A DNA stretch of 64,000 nt. Origin: Niabella yanshanensis. GTDB lineage: Bacteria; Bacteroidota; Bacteroidia; Chitinophagales; Chitinophagaceae. Shown piece after piece: positions 19,413 to 29,200 of this stretch (position 1 is the stretch's first letter; every line of letters begins with the position of its first letter). The notes below the pieces were generated by a model that was not told where the DNA came from, did no database searches, and saw nothing but the letters and a program-made list of their open reading frames with translations. The position numbers and the translations under genes were made by a program. The stretch covers positions 248,001 to 312,000 of the forward strand of contig NZ_CP139960.1 in the NCBI RefSeq assembly GCF_034424215.1, written 5' to 3'.

Positions 19413-20465
19413 CTATACCAAAATTTTTAAATCCTGGTAAGGATCTAAGGTTTTGATGTAACCATTTTCGTCGTGTTCAATTTTGGCAACTTTAATGCTG
19501 CGCAAATGGGTAACTCCCTTGCTTAAACTGCTGTCGTGATAGAAGAGATACCACTCGCTTTTATATTCGGCAATTGAATGATGGGAAGTCCATCCTACTA
19601 CGGGATTTAATATCCGTCCTGCATAGGTGAACGGTCCGTAGGGATTGTCGCCAATGGCATAACAAATGTAATGGGTATCACCAGTAGAGTAGGAGAAGTA
19701 ATATTTCCCCTGGTATTTGTGTAGCCAGGATGCCTCGAAAAAACGCCGGTCATTATCGCCCTGCAATAAGGGGTTGCCGGCCTCATCCACTATTAGAACA
19801 TCCTTAGCGGGCTCTGCAAATTCGAGCAGATCATCTGTAAGCCGGGCCACTTTGGCGCATAACGCAGGCTCGTTATGAGCAGGCAAATGTGCAAACGGGC
19901 TTTCGGGTTCTGCATCATTAAAGCTGCCGGTACGCCAGCGCTGTAGCTGTCCGCCCCAGATGCCGCCAAAATACATATAGTAGTTTCCATCATCGTCCTT
20001 ATATACTGCGGGATCAATCGAAAAGCTATCTTTAATAGCCTGGGGCTTTGGTATAAAAGGGCCTGTTGGCGTGTCGGAAATAGCTACGCCTATTTTAAAA
20101 ATGCGGTCATATCCTTTTGCCGGAAAGAACAGGTAATACCTGCCATCTTTTTCCTGGGCGTCGGGCGCCCACATTTGCTTTTCAGCCCAGGGCACATCAT
20201 TGACATGAAGGGCAACCCCGTTGTCTACGGCATCGGCATCAGGATGATCCATCGATATCACATGGTAATCTTCCATGGCAAAGTGGCTTCCCAGGTCATC
20301 AAAAGCATCTCCCGCATTTACATCATGTGAAGGGTAAATATAGATCTTCCCGTTAAATACATGAGCAGAGGGATCGGCTGTATAAATATGAGAAACCAAA
20401 GGACTTGAAACAGCTTTCCTATTGAGTTCGTCAAAGTTGATATGTTGTATACTTTCTTCAGGCAT
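19413..20465 (-). CDS. GH43 beta-xylosidase / alpha-L-arabinofuranosidase (cytoplasmic)
   Basis: A 350-residue five-bladed propeller hydrolase. The three family carboxylates are in place: Asp31 (YTADPSAHV, base), Asp151 (FSIDPAVY) and Glu244 (FFEASWLH, acid). There is no signal peptide, unlike its neighbours, so it acts in the cytoplasm on imported short xylo-oligosaccharides, releasing xylose or arabinose. The sequence resembles the single-domain GH43 branch that lacks the C-terminal jelly roll. It sits directly after the sugar symporter gene (78-base gap), a natural pairing of import and intracellular hydrolysis. The exact sugar released cannot be told from sequence alone. Confidence 0.93.
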   Translation of the reverse strand: MPEESIQHINFDELNRKAVSSPLVSHIYTADPSAHVFNGKIYIYPSHDVNAGDAFDDLGSHFAMEDYHVISMDHPDADAVDNGVALHVNDVPWAEKQMWAPDAQEKDGRYYLFFPAKGYDRIFKIGVAISDTPTGPFIPKPQAIKDSFSIDPAVYKDDDGNYYMYFGGIWGGQLQRWRTGSFNDAEPESPFAHLPAHNEPALCAKVARLTDDLLEFAEPAKDVLIVDEAGNPLLQGDNDRRFFEASWLHKYQGKYYFSYSTGDTHYICYAIGDNPYGPFTYAGRILNPVVGWTSHHSIAEYKSEWYLFYHDSSLSKGVTHLRSIKVAKIEHDENGYIKTLDPYQDLKILV

Positions 20466-20520
20466 AGTGATGAGTAATGAGTGATGAGTAGTGAATGGTG
20501 AATAGTTAATAGGGAATAGA
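20466..20520. repeat. Short imperfect direct repeats between GH43 and symporter genes
   Basis: The gap is made of degenerate copies of a 7-8 base unit of the type TGATGAGTAATGAG / GAATGGTGAATAG. It could be slippage-prone spacer DNA; no function is apparent. Confidence 0.5.
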
Positions 20521-20543
20521 GAGATCTTAAGCTATAACAGATG

Positions 20544-21995
20544 TCAGGGAATATTTCTTTTGGCTTTCAGGTCGGTCTCTATCTGAATTTCCATTTTTTT
20601 GTTGATGGAGTAAAAAAGCAATAAGCCGCAGGCCAGCAAAAATGGGACAGCAGGAAATACGCTTACCAGCATTTTAGCACCGGTTGCAACGGTTTCAGGT
20701 TGCGTTACTACCTGTGTTGCATCGCTGGATATATAGCCATAACGGCCGATTATAGAAGCTACCAAAGCGCTGCCTACACTTAAGCCAACTTTTAAGCCAA
20801 CCATCATAGCCGAGAAAATAATAGCCGTAGCCCTGCGGTTATTTTTCCATTCAGAATAGTCGGCAACATCGGCAATCATAGCCCATAAAAGAGGGGTGCT
20901 GATGCCATAAAAAAAGCCATGCAGTATTTGTGATAAAAACATAATGCCCACTGATTGTGGCGGATAAAACACAAATAGCAGCACAAACAAGGTAGAAATG
21001 AATAGGGATATAAGAAATACATCTCGCTTACCATATTGGTCGGCCAGCTTTTTTGAAAATGTAATACCAATGATCATCATGATAATACCTCCGGCATTGA
21101 AAAGACCAAAGCCTGCTGATTTTGGATCTTCTCCGAAGAAATTCATACCTATTGAACTAAAGAAGCCGGTAACAGGAGCTATAAAGCGCTTCAGGCTATC
21201 TCCATCCACATAGTTATTGAAATAATATACATAAGAGCCGCCCTTCATAGCCAGGGTGATAAATATAAATGTAGTAACAAGCAGCATAATAACCCATGGG
21301 CGGTTTCCTGCCAGGTCTTTCAGGTCGCTTTTCAACGTTGACTCCTGTTCGGCGGTAGGTATCACCCGTTCTTTAGTGGTGAAAAAAGTGATCAGCAGCA
21401 TTATTGTTCCAATAATCGCCAGCCAGGTCATTACCGCTTCGATTCCGGCCGCTTTATCCCCTTGCCCAACTGACAGAATAATAGGGAGCATAAAAACCTG
21501 TACAAAAAACTGTGCAAACATTACGGCAACAAAACGATAAGCAGAAAGACTGTTCCTGTCTTTCATATCACCTGTGATGACACCACTTAAGGCTGCGTAA
21601 GGCAGGTTGTTGGCGGCATATAAAAGTAATAGCAGGGAGTAGGTTACCGCTGCATACATCATCTTCCCTTTGTAAGAGAAGTCAGGGGTGCTAAAAGCCA
21701 GCAGGGCACAAATGCCAAGCGGGATAGCCGTAAATAAAATCCATGGACGGAATTTGCCCCATTTGGAACGTGTTCTGTCCGCAACAGCACCTATTAAAGG
21801 ATTGAAGCCAAAGCCGGCTATTAAACCTACTACCAGCGTGATGAGCGATGCATCCTCAGGCCTAAGTCCGTATATGTCTGTATAAAAGAAAGCAAGGTAA
21901 GTTACTAAAGTCTGGAAGACAAGATTTGCTGCCAAATCTCCCAAACTATAGCCTATCTTCTCTATTACCGACAACTTCGCAGCATCCGATCTCAT
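20544..21995 (-). CDS. GPH-family (MFS) cation-sugar symporter, probable xylo-oligosaccharide importer
   Basis: A 483-residue inner-membrane carrier with about 12 hydrophobic segments and the glycoside-pentoside-hexuronide symporter style: an N-terminal KIGYSLGDLAANLVFQT stretch, PLIGAVADRTRSKWGKFRPW in the first cytoplasmic loop, and DVADYSEWKNNRRATAI in the C-terminal half. Members carry pentosides, xylosides or uronides with protons or sodium. It is encoded between the periplasmic xylanolytic enzymes (GH10, GH115, GH67) and the cytoplasmic GH43, which suggests it carries short xylo-oligosaccharides or xylose from periplasm to cytoplasm. Confidence 0.92.
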   Translation of the reverse strand: MRSDAAKLSVIEKIGYSLGDLAANLVFQTLVTYLAFFYTDIYGLRPEDASLITLVVGLIAGFGFNPLIGAVADRTRSKWGKFRPWILFTAIPLGICALLAFSTPDFSYKGKMMYAAVTYSLLLLLYAANNLPYAALSGVITGDMKDRNSLSAYRFVAVMFAQFFVQVFMLPIILSVGQGDKAAGIEAVMTWLAIIGTIMLLITFFTTKERVIPTAEQESTLKSDLKDLAGNRPWVIMLLVTTFIFITLAMKGGSYVYYFNNYVDGDSLKRFIAPVTGFFSSIGMNFFGEDPKSAGFGLFNAGGIIMMIIGITFSKKLADQYGKRDVFLISLFISTLFVLLFVFYPPQSVGIMFLSQILHGFFYGISTPLLWAMIADVADYSEWKNNRRATAIIFSAMMVGLKVGLSVGSALVASIIGRYGYISSDATQVVTQPETVATGAKMLVSVFPAVPFLLACGLLLFYSINKKMEIQIETDLKAKRNIP

Positions 21996-22052
21996 AAGAT
22001 TAAAATTTGAATGTTGATAATGAAAGTCAGATTATATCAGTTCTTTAATGGA

Positions 22053-23186
22053 TTACTTTTTGCCTTTAAGTGCAATCACACTATAAAAAGCCGGTTTGGG
22101 CATGCCCTGGCGATCGAATAACAACGGGTAGTTGGTACGTCCTCTTATCGGCCAGCCATTTAACCAGCTTTGTCCGTCATGTACTCCCCACATGGTAACA
22201 CGGGAAATCTGATCGCGATACTTTAGAAACAGCTTAAACAGGTTTTCGTAGTCGTCAGCTAATTGCTTTTGTATGGAATCAGGTAATCCGTTTACATAAG
22301 GATTGGATTTTTCATCGGATTGCATACGCTGGCTGACTTCAGCCCCCGAGAAATTTCTTGGCAATACTTCTATGTCCAGTTCGGTAAAAGCTACTTTTAC
22401 ACCCAGCGCTGCATATTGCTGAATGCTTTCTTCTATTTCTTTAAAAGGCACTCTCCCCACATGCCAGTGCCCCTGTATACCTACGCCGTCGATTTTCACA
22501 CCGGCAGCCTTCACTTTTTTGATGATTTCTATACAGCCCGCCCGTTTTTTAGGCTGTTCATTATTGTAATCGTTATAGTAAAGATCACTATGAGGATCTG
22601 CTGCTGCAGTGAGGCGAAATGCATCAACAATATAGTTGTCCCCCAATTTATTAAGATAGGGGGATTTCCGCAAAGTTCCGTCTTCATTTAAGGCTTCATT
22701 AACCACATCCCAGGATTGTACTTTACCTGCATATCGGCTGGCTACTGTTTTGATATGATCGTTAAAAAACTTTCTGAGCGAGTCGGCACTTTGTATACGA
22801 CGTGTGAAGGCAGGCATCTGGCTGTGCCAGATAAGTGTGTGTGCGTTAATGGCAATATTGTTTTTCCTGCCATATTCGATCAGTGCATCAGCCTGGTTAA
22901 AATTATATTCTCCCCACGAAGGACGTAATTCTTCAGCCTTCATGAGATTTTCGGGTGTAGCTGCATTGAACTGTTCGGGGACCAGCCTGGCAGCTATCGG
23001 GTCGCGCTCCTGTACCTGCGGCCAGCTTAACGCCGTACCTATTAAAAAATCTTTCCTGAAAATTTCTTTCAAAGAGGGAATACTACTGCCTGTTGCATTT
23101 TTTGAAGAACTGCAACTGCCTGACATTAAAACAGCGCACGCACCTGCGACTACATATGCGGCTGATTTTCTAAAATACATGCTCAT
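22053..23186 (-). CDS. GH10 endo-1,4-beta-xylanase (lipoprotein)
   Basis: Cleaves the xylan backbone with retention. The 377-residue protein is a single GH10 domain after a signal with a lipobox-like cysteine (Cys25, SGSCSSSK). All catalytic features are intact: HTLIWHSQ, the acid/base Glu164 in WDVVNEAL, YYNDYNNEQ, and the nucleophile Glu269 in AFTELDIEV, plus the final MWGVHDGQSW block. It is the complete counterpart of the altered GH10 at 45981-47669. It lies 15 bases after the GH115 gene and ahead of the symporter. A periplasmic or outer-membrane place is likely, where it would cut imported or captured xylan fragments. Confidence 0.96.
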   Translation of the reverse strand: MSMYFRKSAAYVVAGACAVLMSGSCSSSKNATGSSIPSLKEIFRKDFLIGTALSWPQVQERDPIAARLVPEQFNAATPENLMKAEELRPSWGEYNFNQADALIEYGRKNNIAINAHTLIWHSQMPAFTRRIQSADSLRKFFNDHIKTVASRYAGKVQSWDVVNEALNEDGTLRKSPYLNKLGDNYIVDAFRLTAAADPHSDLYYNDYNNEQPKKRAGCIEIIKKVKAAGVKIDGVGIQGHWHVGRVPFKEIEESIQQYAALGVKVAFTELDIEVLPRNFSGAEVSQRMQSDEKSNPYVNGLPDSIQKQLADDYENLFKLFLKYRDQISRVTMWGVHDGQSWLNGWPIRGRTNYPLLFDRQGMPKPAFYSVIALKGKK

Positions 23187-23200
23187 TTTTTTTATTAAAG

Positions 23201-25792
23201 TTATTTTTTAAGGAGCGTTTCCTGGGGACCTAAATAGCTAGGTTTAAGGCCTCCCATGTTCATAATTATCTTTTGAATGACCACGCCCGGATCCTGCGTA
23301 TAAATGCGGATGATTTGCTTGCCGGGGTTGGCTAATCTGTGTTTTGTAATTTTCGTGTTGATATTGTTAGTGACCCATTGTGACCAGGCTCTTGAATCAA
23401 CCGCTTCAGGGTTGATGGATACAGGCTGGGGCGTATCGTCATTTACCTGTATCGCATATTGTAGTCCCGTTTTAGTATTTTTAAAGTTAAGCGAGGGTGA
23501 AAGTAAAACCTGAACCTCAACATCATCTTTACCCGAAGTGTAAACTTCATACTCCAGATAGGGGGCTTGGGTAATCCCGGTTAAATTGGCCTTTGAAAGG
23601 TCCGGAAATAATGTAACAGCATCGCCTTCCCTGGCAATACCAGCAATAGGTTTCCATTTTGAATTTCCTATATCCTTTTTACGCGTGTAATGGGCGGCAT
23701 TGATGGCAACATAACCGTCTTTCTCATAAAACAAATTGCCTTTAGCTGTTGCCGGAATAAGGGAAACGGAAGTCTTGGATGCCTGTGTGAAAGATGCTGG
23801 CTCTGCCGAAACCGGGTTTTCCACATAGCTTACCTGTGGCATTTTTTGCACGCGTGGTTCCGACCAGGAAGTATATCCAATTCGCTTCTGAGCCATCATA
23901 TGGTTCCATTTGCCGTCATTTAACTGGTGATATTCCGCATTAATTAATGAATCCTGAATATACAGCTCCTTTACCTCGTTGGCATACCGGTTGGCGAGTG
24001 AATTGTTTTGTTTTGCATAATACTGGTTCCATGCCAGGGCAATGTACATGTTTTGCAGATTACCATAAGCTTTTACGGGATGCAAGACCAATTCATAGAA
24101 TGCATCTTTATGCGTAGCCGGCATTTTTTCATTCAGCGCCTGGGCTTCTTTCAGCAGGCTATTCCACTCGTTGGCGATCCGGTTGGCCTCATCATAATTT
24201 TCGATACTATAGGTTTTGGCTTCTAACAGCTCCGGCTTTCTTCTGGATGCATATACGGCATATTTCTTCATGATCTTGCCAATTTGTGTTGCCCAGGTAT
24301 TGCCAAATTGTTTACCCGCCCACTGTGTGTAATAGTTGTCAATATTGCCGGCATTCCATTTTTTAACATCCCATGCAAATTCTAAAAAGAAGGAGGTAGG
24401 CAACTCCATTGGCTTCAGGTCTCCCACATTTACGATCCAGATTTTGTCTACACCATGATCATAAGCGAGGTTCATTTGTTCCCATACTCTGGCAATATTA
24501 TTGGTATTGAGCCAGCGGTAACTTCTGGGCCCTCCTACATAATCGAAGTGGTAATATATGCCATATCCTCCGCTTCTTTTAGCTGCATTAACTGCAGGCA
24601 ACCGCCGTATATTTCCCCAATTATCGTCGCACAATAACAAGGTTACATCGTCGGGTACTTTCATACCCATATCGTAGTATTCCTGAACTTCTTTATAAAG
24701 CGCCCACATTTGCGGTGTTTCCTTCGCAGGCTTACCGCTTACTTTTTCAATAATGTTTCTCTGGTCCTTTATAATGCCTTCCAGTTGTTCGTAGTTGGCT
24801 TTCATGCTACCCATATCATGCATGGCCTCGTCGCCGTCGCCTCTCATGCCGATGGTTACCATATTGTCAAAGTATTGATTACGCCGGAAACCATCTTCCC
24901 AGAATCTCTGCAAGCCCTCTTTATTAGTATGATAGTTCCATGCAGCATTACCATATTCTTTTCTGTGGCTGCCCCATTCCTTTTGGGCTCTCATCATGGG
25001 CTCGTGATGGGAGGTACCCATTACAATACCATATTCGTCGGCAAGCCTTGGATTTTCCTTATCATCTTCATTAAAAGCTTTTCCCCACATGGCCGGCCAT
25101 AAATAATTTCCTTTTAAGCGTAGTATCAGCTCAAAAAGGTGCTCATACATTTTGCTGTTAATCCCTCCAAATTTTTCTCTTGCCCATCCGCCAAAAGCTG
25201 GTTCTTCATCGTTAATAAAAATGCCGCGATACTTTACCGAAGGAGATGGGTAATGGTATAAGCCATTGATGAAATATGCGGCCGGTTTCTTTTTTACAGG
25301 CACATCTGCCCACCAGTACCAGGGAGACACCCCCAGTTGCTCCGAAAGTTCAAATATGCCATAAGCTGTTCCTCTCCGGTCGCTTCCAACTATAACCAGC
25401 GCGCTTTCCACGCCGGCAACGGGCTTAATCACTGTTTGTAAGCTGAACGCCTCCCATTGGCCCCGTATGTTACCGATATTAATTTTCTTTTTGTTAGCCA
25501 GGTTTTTAATGGTTGCTGAACCCGGGAGTGATCCTATTATAATAACCCGTTTTTCAGATAATGAGCTAATAATGTCAGGTTTTTGACCGGTGATAGCCTC
25601 AATATCTTTTTGCAGCAATGCCGCTGCTTTATGCACCAATTTGTCATCGGCCGGATCCACATATATGGAAGTGGCTTTTGAAGTGCTGACAACAGGAAAG
25701 CCGGCTCCGTTATTCTTTTCGGAGATAAAATGCTGTGCCTTTATTACAAGGCATAAAATAATTGCAATGATCGTTAAAAAACTTCTTTTCAT
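23201..25792 (-). CDS. GH115 xylan alpha-1,2-(4-O-methyl)-glucuronidase
   Basis: A secreted 863-residue enzyme (signal MKRSFLTIIAIILCLVIKAQ) that removes (methyl)glucuronic acid from internal as well as terminal xylose residues of glucuronoxylan, by inversion. GH115 landmarks are visible in order: YRGIFINDEEPAFGGW (188-203), the GTSHHEPMMRA block (259-269), IGMRGDGDEAM (314-324), LCDDNWGNIRRLP, and the C-terminal beta-sandwich domain typical of the family. Length is normal. It follows GH67 by 85 bases in the same operon; the two alpha-glucuronidases probably split the work, with GH115 on longer chains and GH67 on trimmed oligomers. Confidence 0.95.
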   Translation of the reverse strand: MKRSFLTIIAIILCLVIKAQHFISEKNNGAGFPVVSTSKATSIYVDPADDKLVHKAAALLQKDIEAITGQKPDIISSLSEKRVIIIGSLPGSATIKNLANKKKINIGNIRGQWEAFSLQTVIKPVAGVESALVIVGSDRRGTAYGIFELSEQLGVSPWYWWADVPVKKKPAAYFINGLYHYPSPSVKYRGIFINDEEPAFGGWAREKFGGINSKMYEHLFELILRLKGNYLWPAMWGKAFNEDDKENPRLADEYGIVMGTSHHEPMMRAQKEWGSHRKEYGNAAWNYHTNKEGLQRFWEDGFRRNQYFDNMVTIGMRGDGDEAMHDMGSMKANYEQLEGIIKDQRNIIEKVSGKPAKETPQMWALYKEVQEYYDMGMKVPDDVTLLLCDDNWGNIRRLPAVNAAKRSGGYGIYYHFDYVGGPRSYRWLNTNNIARVWEQMNLAYDHGVDKIWIVNVGDLKPMELPTSFFLEFAWDVKKWNAGNIDNYYTQWAGKQFGNTWATQIGKIMKKYAVYASRRKPELLEAKTYSIENYDEANRIANEWNSLLKEAQALNEKMPATHKDAFYELVLHPVKAYGNLQNMYIALAWNQYYAKQNNSLANRYANEVKELYIQDSLINAEYHQLNDGKWNHMMAQKRIGYTSWSEPRVQKMPQVSYVENPVSAEPASFTQASKTSVSLIPATAKGNLFYEKDGYVAINAAHYTRKKDIGNSKWKPIAGIAREGDAVTLFPDLSKANLTGITQAPYLEYEVYTSGKDDVEVQVLLSPSLNFKNTKTGLQYAIQVNDDTPQPVSINPEAVDSRAWSQWVTNNINTKITKHRLANPGKQIIRIYTQDPGVVIQKIIMNMGGLKPSYLGPQETLLKK

Positions 25793-25877
25793 GTTTTATT
25801 TTTTCCTCTATTGAAGCGGTGTCAAAGCAGTATGTATTTGTAGTTTTTTTGAATGATTCAATGGCTTTAGCTGTTTT

Positions 25878-28094
25878 TTATAAATTTCCACCGATGCCGG
25901 GCGCTAAAGGAAATTTTAATGATTGGTAATAGCTGAGATCTTTATAGGGTTCCTCAAAGCCAGGTGGAAAGGGCATTTTAGAAAAAGTCTGGAAGTAGAG
26001 CAGGCAAGCATTGCGCCACCATACAGCTTCCTGTTCCTGTATACCTAACAGCATCCTGACATGTTGAAATCTTTCCTTATCTACCAGATTATCCAAGCCA
26101 TCCCATGTTTGTTGCATCCATCTAACAGTATCCACGCCTGATTGGTACCGGTAGCATAGCTCATTCCAAAGTGTGCTCCCGGTATTGATCTTATAATTCC
26201 AGGGAACATGGTGAAACCATAACAGGTACCGGTAATCACAGGTATTCATATCGCTCCATTGTTGCCGTACCTCAGGCGCATACTGGGCCAGGGCATCGCT
26301 TCCTGTTTTGGTCCGGTCGAAACCGATTCCAACCGAATCCGCTTTATGATAATAAACGGGGTTCCAGTCCGCCCGACCTGCGTTTTTCACCCATGGAGCC
26401 GGCCCGTAATGGTGGCTGGTCCCCATGATATGATTAAGTCCGAGAGGTGTCATGTAATTTATAACCGCTTCTCTCGAAGCTGACATGATCCTTTTCACCG
26501 GGTTGATAAAAGCGTCGTTGTTATTGAATGTTTGCCGGATCCATTCTTCTGCTATTGTTTCTGGAGATAAGTCATAATTCCAGGCTAATCTTCCGAACGC
26601 ATACCAGTTAGCTTGTCCGAAAAGATGGCCGGTCCAGTTTCTGTCATTACCTATATTGGCTACACCCGCAATACCGCTTACGGTATGCCCGTCAATGGTT
26701 CCGTCAATAACTCTTGCAACTGTTGATCCTTTACCTTTTGAGTAAGTATCAGCATCAAGGCATTCTTTGAACATCGGAGCAAGGTAAGCCAGGGTGGTGG
26801 ACTGGCCTACATATTCCTGAGTGATCTGAAATTCCATCATCAGCGGCGTTTGAGGCATAGCACCAAAAAGAGGTGAAAAAGGTTCTCTTGGCTGAAAATC
26901 AATCGGCCCGTTTTTTACCTGCAGCAGCACATTCTTTTTAAATTGGCCGTCGAGTGGTTTAAATTCGGCATAAGCCTGTTTGAAGCGATCGCCGGAGGCA
27001 ATGGTTTGTGTATGCTCACCCCCGGATCCTTCTGTAAAATGTTCGCCCTCTTTCTGAACACGCACGTCATATACGAAAGCACGCCACATGACGATGCCTC
27101 CGTATGGCTCCAATGCTCCGGCAAACATGTTGGCCCCGTCAGCATGTGTTTTACCATAACCCTGGGGACCGGGCTGACCTTCAGAATTGGCTTTTACCAG
27201 GAAGCCGCCGAAATCGGGGATCAGGCTGTAGATTTCCCGGCATTTATTTTTCCACCAGTTAATTACTTCTTGGTTCAACGGATCGGCCGTTTTTATCCCC
27301 CCCAGTTCAATAGGTGCACTGAATTTTGCGGTCAGGTATACTTTGATCCCGTAGGGTCTGAATGCATCTGCCAGGGCTTTTACCTTTACAAGATACTCCT
27401 GAGTGAGCACCTGCGAGTTAGCGTTAACATTAGTAAGCACGGTGCCGTTGATACCAATAGAGGCATTGGCCCGGGCATAGTCAATATAGCGTTGGTCGAT
27501 ATAGCCGGGCAGTGTATGCCAGTTCCATATAGAAATTCCGGCGTAACCTCTTTCCACGCTACGGTTCAGGTTATCCCAGTGGTTAAGAACCCTGTTCTTA
27601 ATTTTGGGAACGTTGATGATGGATAAATTATTGATGGGCTGATGGGTCTGGATTAACCTGATGAAAGCAAATACACCATACAGTACGCCTATATCTTTGT
27701 TGGCGGCGATAACAGTGGTGGTCATATTGTTGATCCTGCGGCTCTGTATGACAAAACCTTCGTCCCCCAGGCTGAAATTACCGGAAGAGAGCATTGTTTT
27801 TATTTCGGCGGAGCTTTCGGGTGTCCCCAGCAAAATAGCATTGTGGGCAGCAATATTCAATGGAGATATTTTTTTATCCAGCATACGCTCCAACGCCAGG
27901 CGGAGCTCACTTTCAGCGATCTTCAATGTAGCCGACTGACTTTTAACTACTATGCCGGAAATGGCCTCATTATATTGCCTGACTAACCGGGGGGCACTCA
28001 CTTTTTGATATTCCAGCCATAGTTTATAGCCATCATTACCTTTTACGATAATGCATGAAAAAAGAACAAAAAGAATAAAAATGATTTTCTTCAT
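25878..28094 (-). CDS. aguA: GH67 alpha-glucuronidase
   Basis: Removes 4-O-methyl-glucuronic acid from the non-reducing terminal xylose of aldouronic acids, by inversion. The 738-residue protein has a signal peptide (MKKIIFILFVLFSCIIVKG), so it works in the periplasm, unlike the cytoplasmic Gram-positive enzymes. Family motifs: VLNHWDNLNRSVERGYAG (169-186), LVKANSEGQPGPQGYG with the probable acid Glu305, and the water-activating carboxylate region 382-404 ending in PIDFQPREP (Glu404). It starts 7 bases after the stop of the LacI-type regulator, so the regulator and enzyme share one transcript. GH115 follows. Confidence 0.97.
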   Translation of the reverse strand: MKKIIFILFVLFSCIIVKGNDGYKLWLEYQKVSAPRLVRQYNEAISGIVVKSQSATLKIAESELRLALERMLDKKISPLNIAAHNAILLGTPESSAEIKTMLSSGNFSLGDEGFVIQSRRINNMTTTVIAANKDIGVLYGVFAFIRLIQTHQPINNLSIINVPKIKNRVLNHWDNLNRSVERGYAGISIWNWHTLPGYIDQRYIDYARANASIGINGTVLTNVNANSQVLTQEYLVKVKALADAFRPYGIKVYLTAKFSAPIELGGIKTADPLNQEVINWWKNKCREIYSLIPDFGGFLVKANSEGQPGPQGYGKTHADGANMFAGALEPYGGIVMWRAFVYDVRVQKEGEHFTEGSGGEHTQTIASGDRFKQAYAEFKPLDGQFKKNVLLQVKNGPIDFQPREPFSPLFGAMPQTPLMMEFQITQEYVGQSTTLAYLAPMFKECLDADTYSKGKGSTVARVIDGTIDGHTVSGIAGVANIGNDRNWTGHLFGQANWYAFGRLAWNYDLSPETIAEEWIRQTFNNNDAFINPVKRIMSASREAVINYMTPLGLNHIMGTSHHYGPAPWVKNAGRADWNPVYYHKADSVGIGFDRTKTGSDALAQYAPEVRQQWSDMNTCDYRYLLWFHHVPWNYKINTGSTLWNELCYRYQSGVDTVRWMQQTWDGLDNLVDKERFQHVRMLLGIQEQEAVWWRNACLLYFQTFSKMPFPPGFEEPYKDLSYYQSLKFPLAPGIGGNL

Positions 28095-28100
28095 AAATAT

Positions 28101-29156
28101 TTATACGGCTGTAGAGGATTTAGCTTTTTGATCTGTTTTTTGCGAGGATTGGCGTACTACTAATTTAGAGCTGATGATCACTGTATTAATTTGGTTGATA
28201 TTGCTGATTCCTTTCAAATGGTTGATGATAGACCTGGCTGCAACTTCACCCATCTCGATACCGGGGTAATTGATCGTGGTGAGGGTAGGGGCTATTAAGT
28301 GGGATATAGCGTCATTATTGAATCCTACCACTGCAATGTCTTTGGGTACTTTTATCTTATACTCTGTAAGCATTTTCATAAAAGCGGCAGCAACAAAATC
28401 GTTGGTAATAAAAGCGCCGTCCGGTAACGGCTTTGTTTTAATCAGCTGCTTTGCCGAATGAATACCCGCATTTTCGCTCAGGTCATTGATGATCACCAGC
28501 CGCTCATCCAGTTGTATATGGTGGTCGAATAATGCATCTTTATAGCCCCGATACCTGTCAGCGTAAACATTCCTGGTAAGACTGGATGTGACGTGGGCAA
28601 TTCTTTTACATCCCTGGTCAATAAGATGTTTGGTGGCCTCGTAGCCACATTTATAGTTGTCAATTATGACCACCGTATAATCATTATTTTTCTCCACCCT
28701 GTCAAAGAAGATGATAGGAATACCCCTGTCGGTAAATTGTTTGAAATGATCGAGGTTTTTTGTTTCGAATGCAAGAGATGCAATGAGGCCATCAACTCGT
28801 TTGTGAAAAAGGTTCCGGGCATTTGCAACTTCTTTATCATAACTCTCTGATGAATGTGCTATAATAAGATCGTATCCTTCCCGGGCTGTTATTCTTTCTA
28901 CGCCCGAAAGCACAGCGTTAATAAAATTACTCTTGAGCTCGTGAATCATGAAACCGATTGTTTTGGTTTCTTTGGTACGGAGGTTGCGGGCGAACAGATT
29001 CGTTTGATAACCCAGCTCCGTAGCCAGGTCGGTAATTTTTTTTCTGGTTTTTTTATGTACCGCCGGATCGTCCTTTAAGGCACGGCTTACGGTTGCTACA
29101 GAGACATTTAGCTCTTTGGCAAGGTCATACATGGTAATATCTTTACCCTTATACAT
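28101..29156 (-). CDS. LacI-family transcriptional regulator at the head of the xylan operon
   Basis: A 351-residue regulator with a LacI helix-turn-helix at residues 8-27 (ITMYDLAKELNVSVATVSRAL), a hinge, and a sugar-binding sensor domain (TIGFMIHELKSNF onward). It is the first gene of the leftward seven-gene operon, only 7 bases ahead of GH67, and its 5' gap carries two CG-centred palindromes (29201 and 29447). It thus most likely represses its own operon and the divergent SusC/D unit until a xylan-derived sugar appears. It is a clear paralogue of the regulator at 12703-13722 over its whole length. Confidence 0.94.
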   Translation of the reverse strand: MYKGKDITMYDLAKELNVSVATVSRALKDDPAVHKKTRKKITDLATELGYQTNLFARNLRTKETKTIGFMIHELKSNFINAVLSGVERITAREGYDLIIAHSSESYDKEVANARNLFHKRVDGLIASLAFETKNLDHFKQFTDRGIPIIFFDRVEKNNDYTVVIIDNYKCGYEATKHLIDQGCKRIAHVTSSLTRNVYADRYRGYKDALFDHHIQLDERLVIINDLSENAGIHSAKQLIKTKPLPDGAFITNDFVAAAFMKMLTEYKIKVPKDIAVVGFNNDAISHLIAPTLTTINYPGIEMGEVAARSIINHLKGISNINQINTVIISSKLVVRQSSQKTDQKAKSSTAV

Positions 29157-29200
29157 ATGGCAATAAATATGTGATGAAGTAAAGATATTGAAAAAATAAT

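Noticed and set aside
26943-27626. A 227-residue frame antisense to GH67
   Set aside because: GH67 on the other strand is complete with catalytic motifs; the antisense product has no recognisable domain and looks like a frame shadow.
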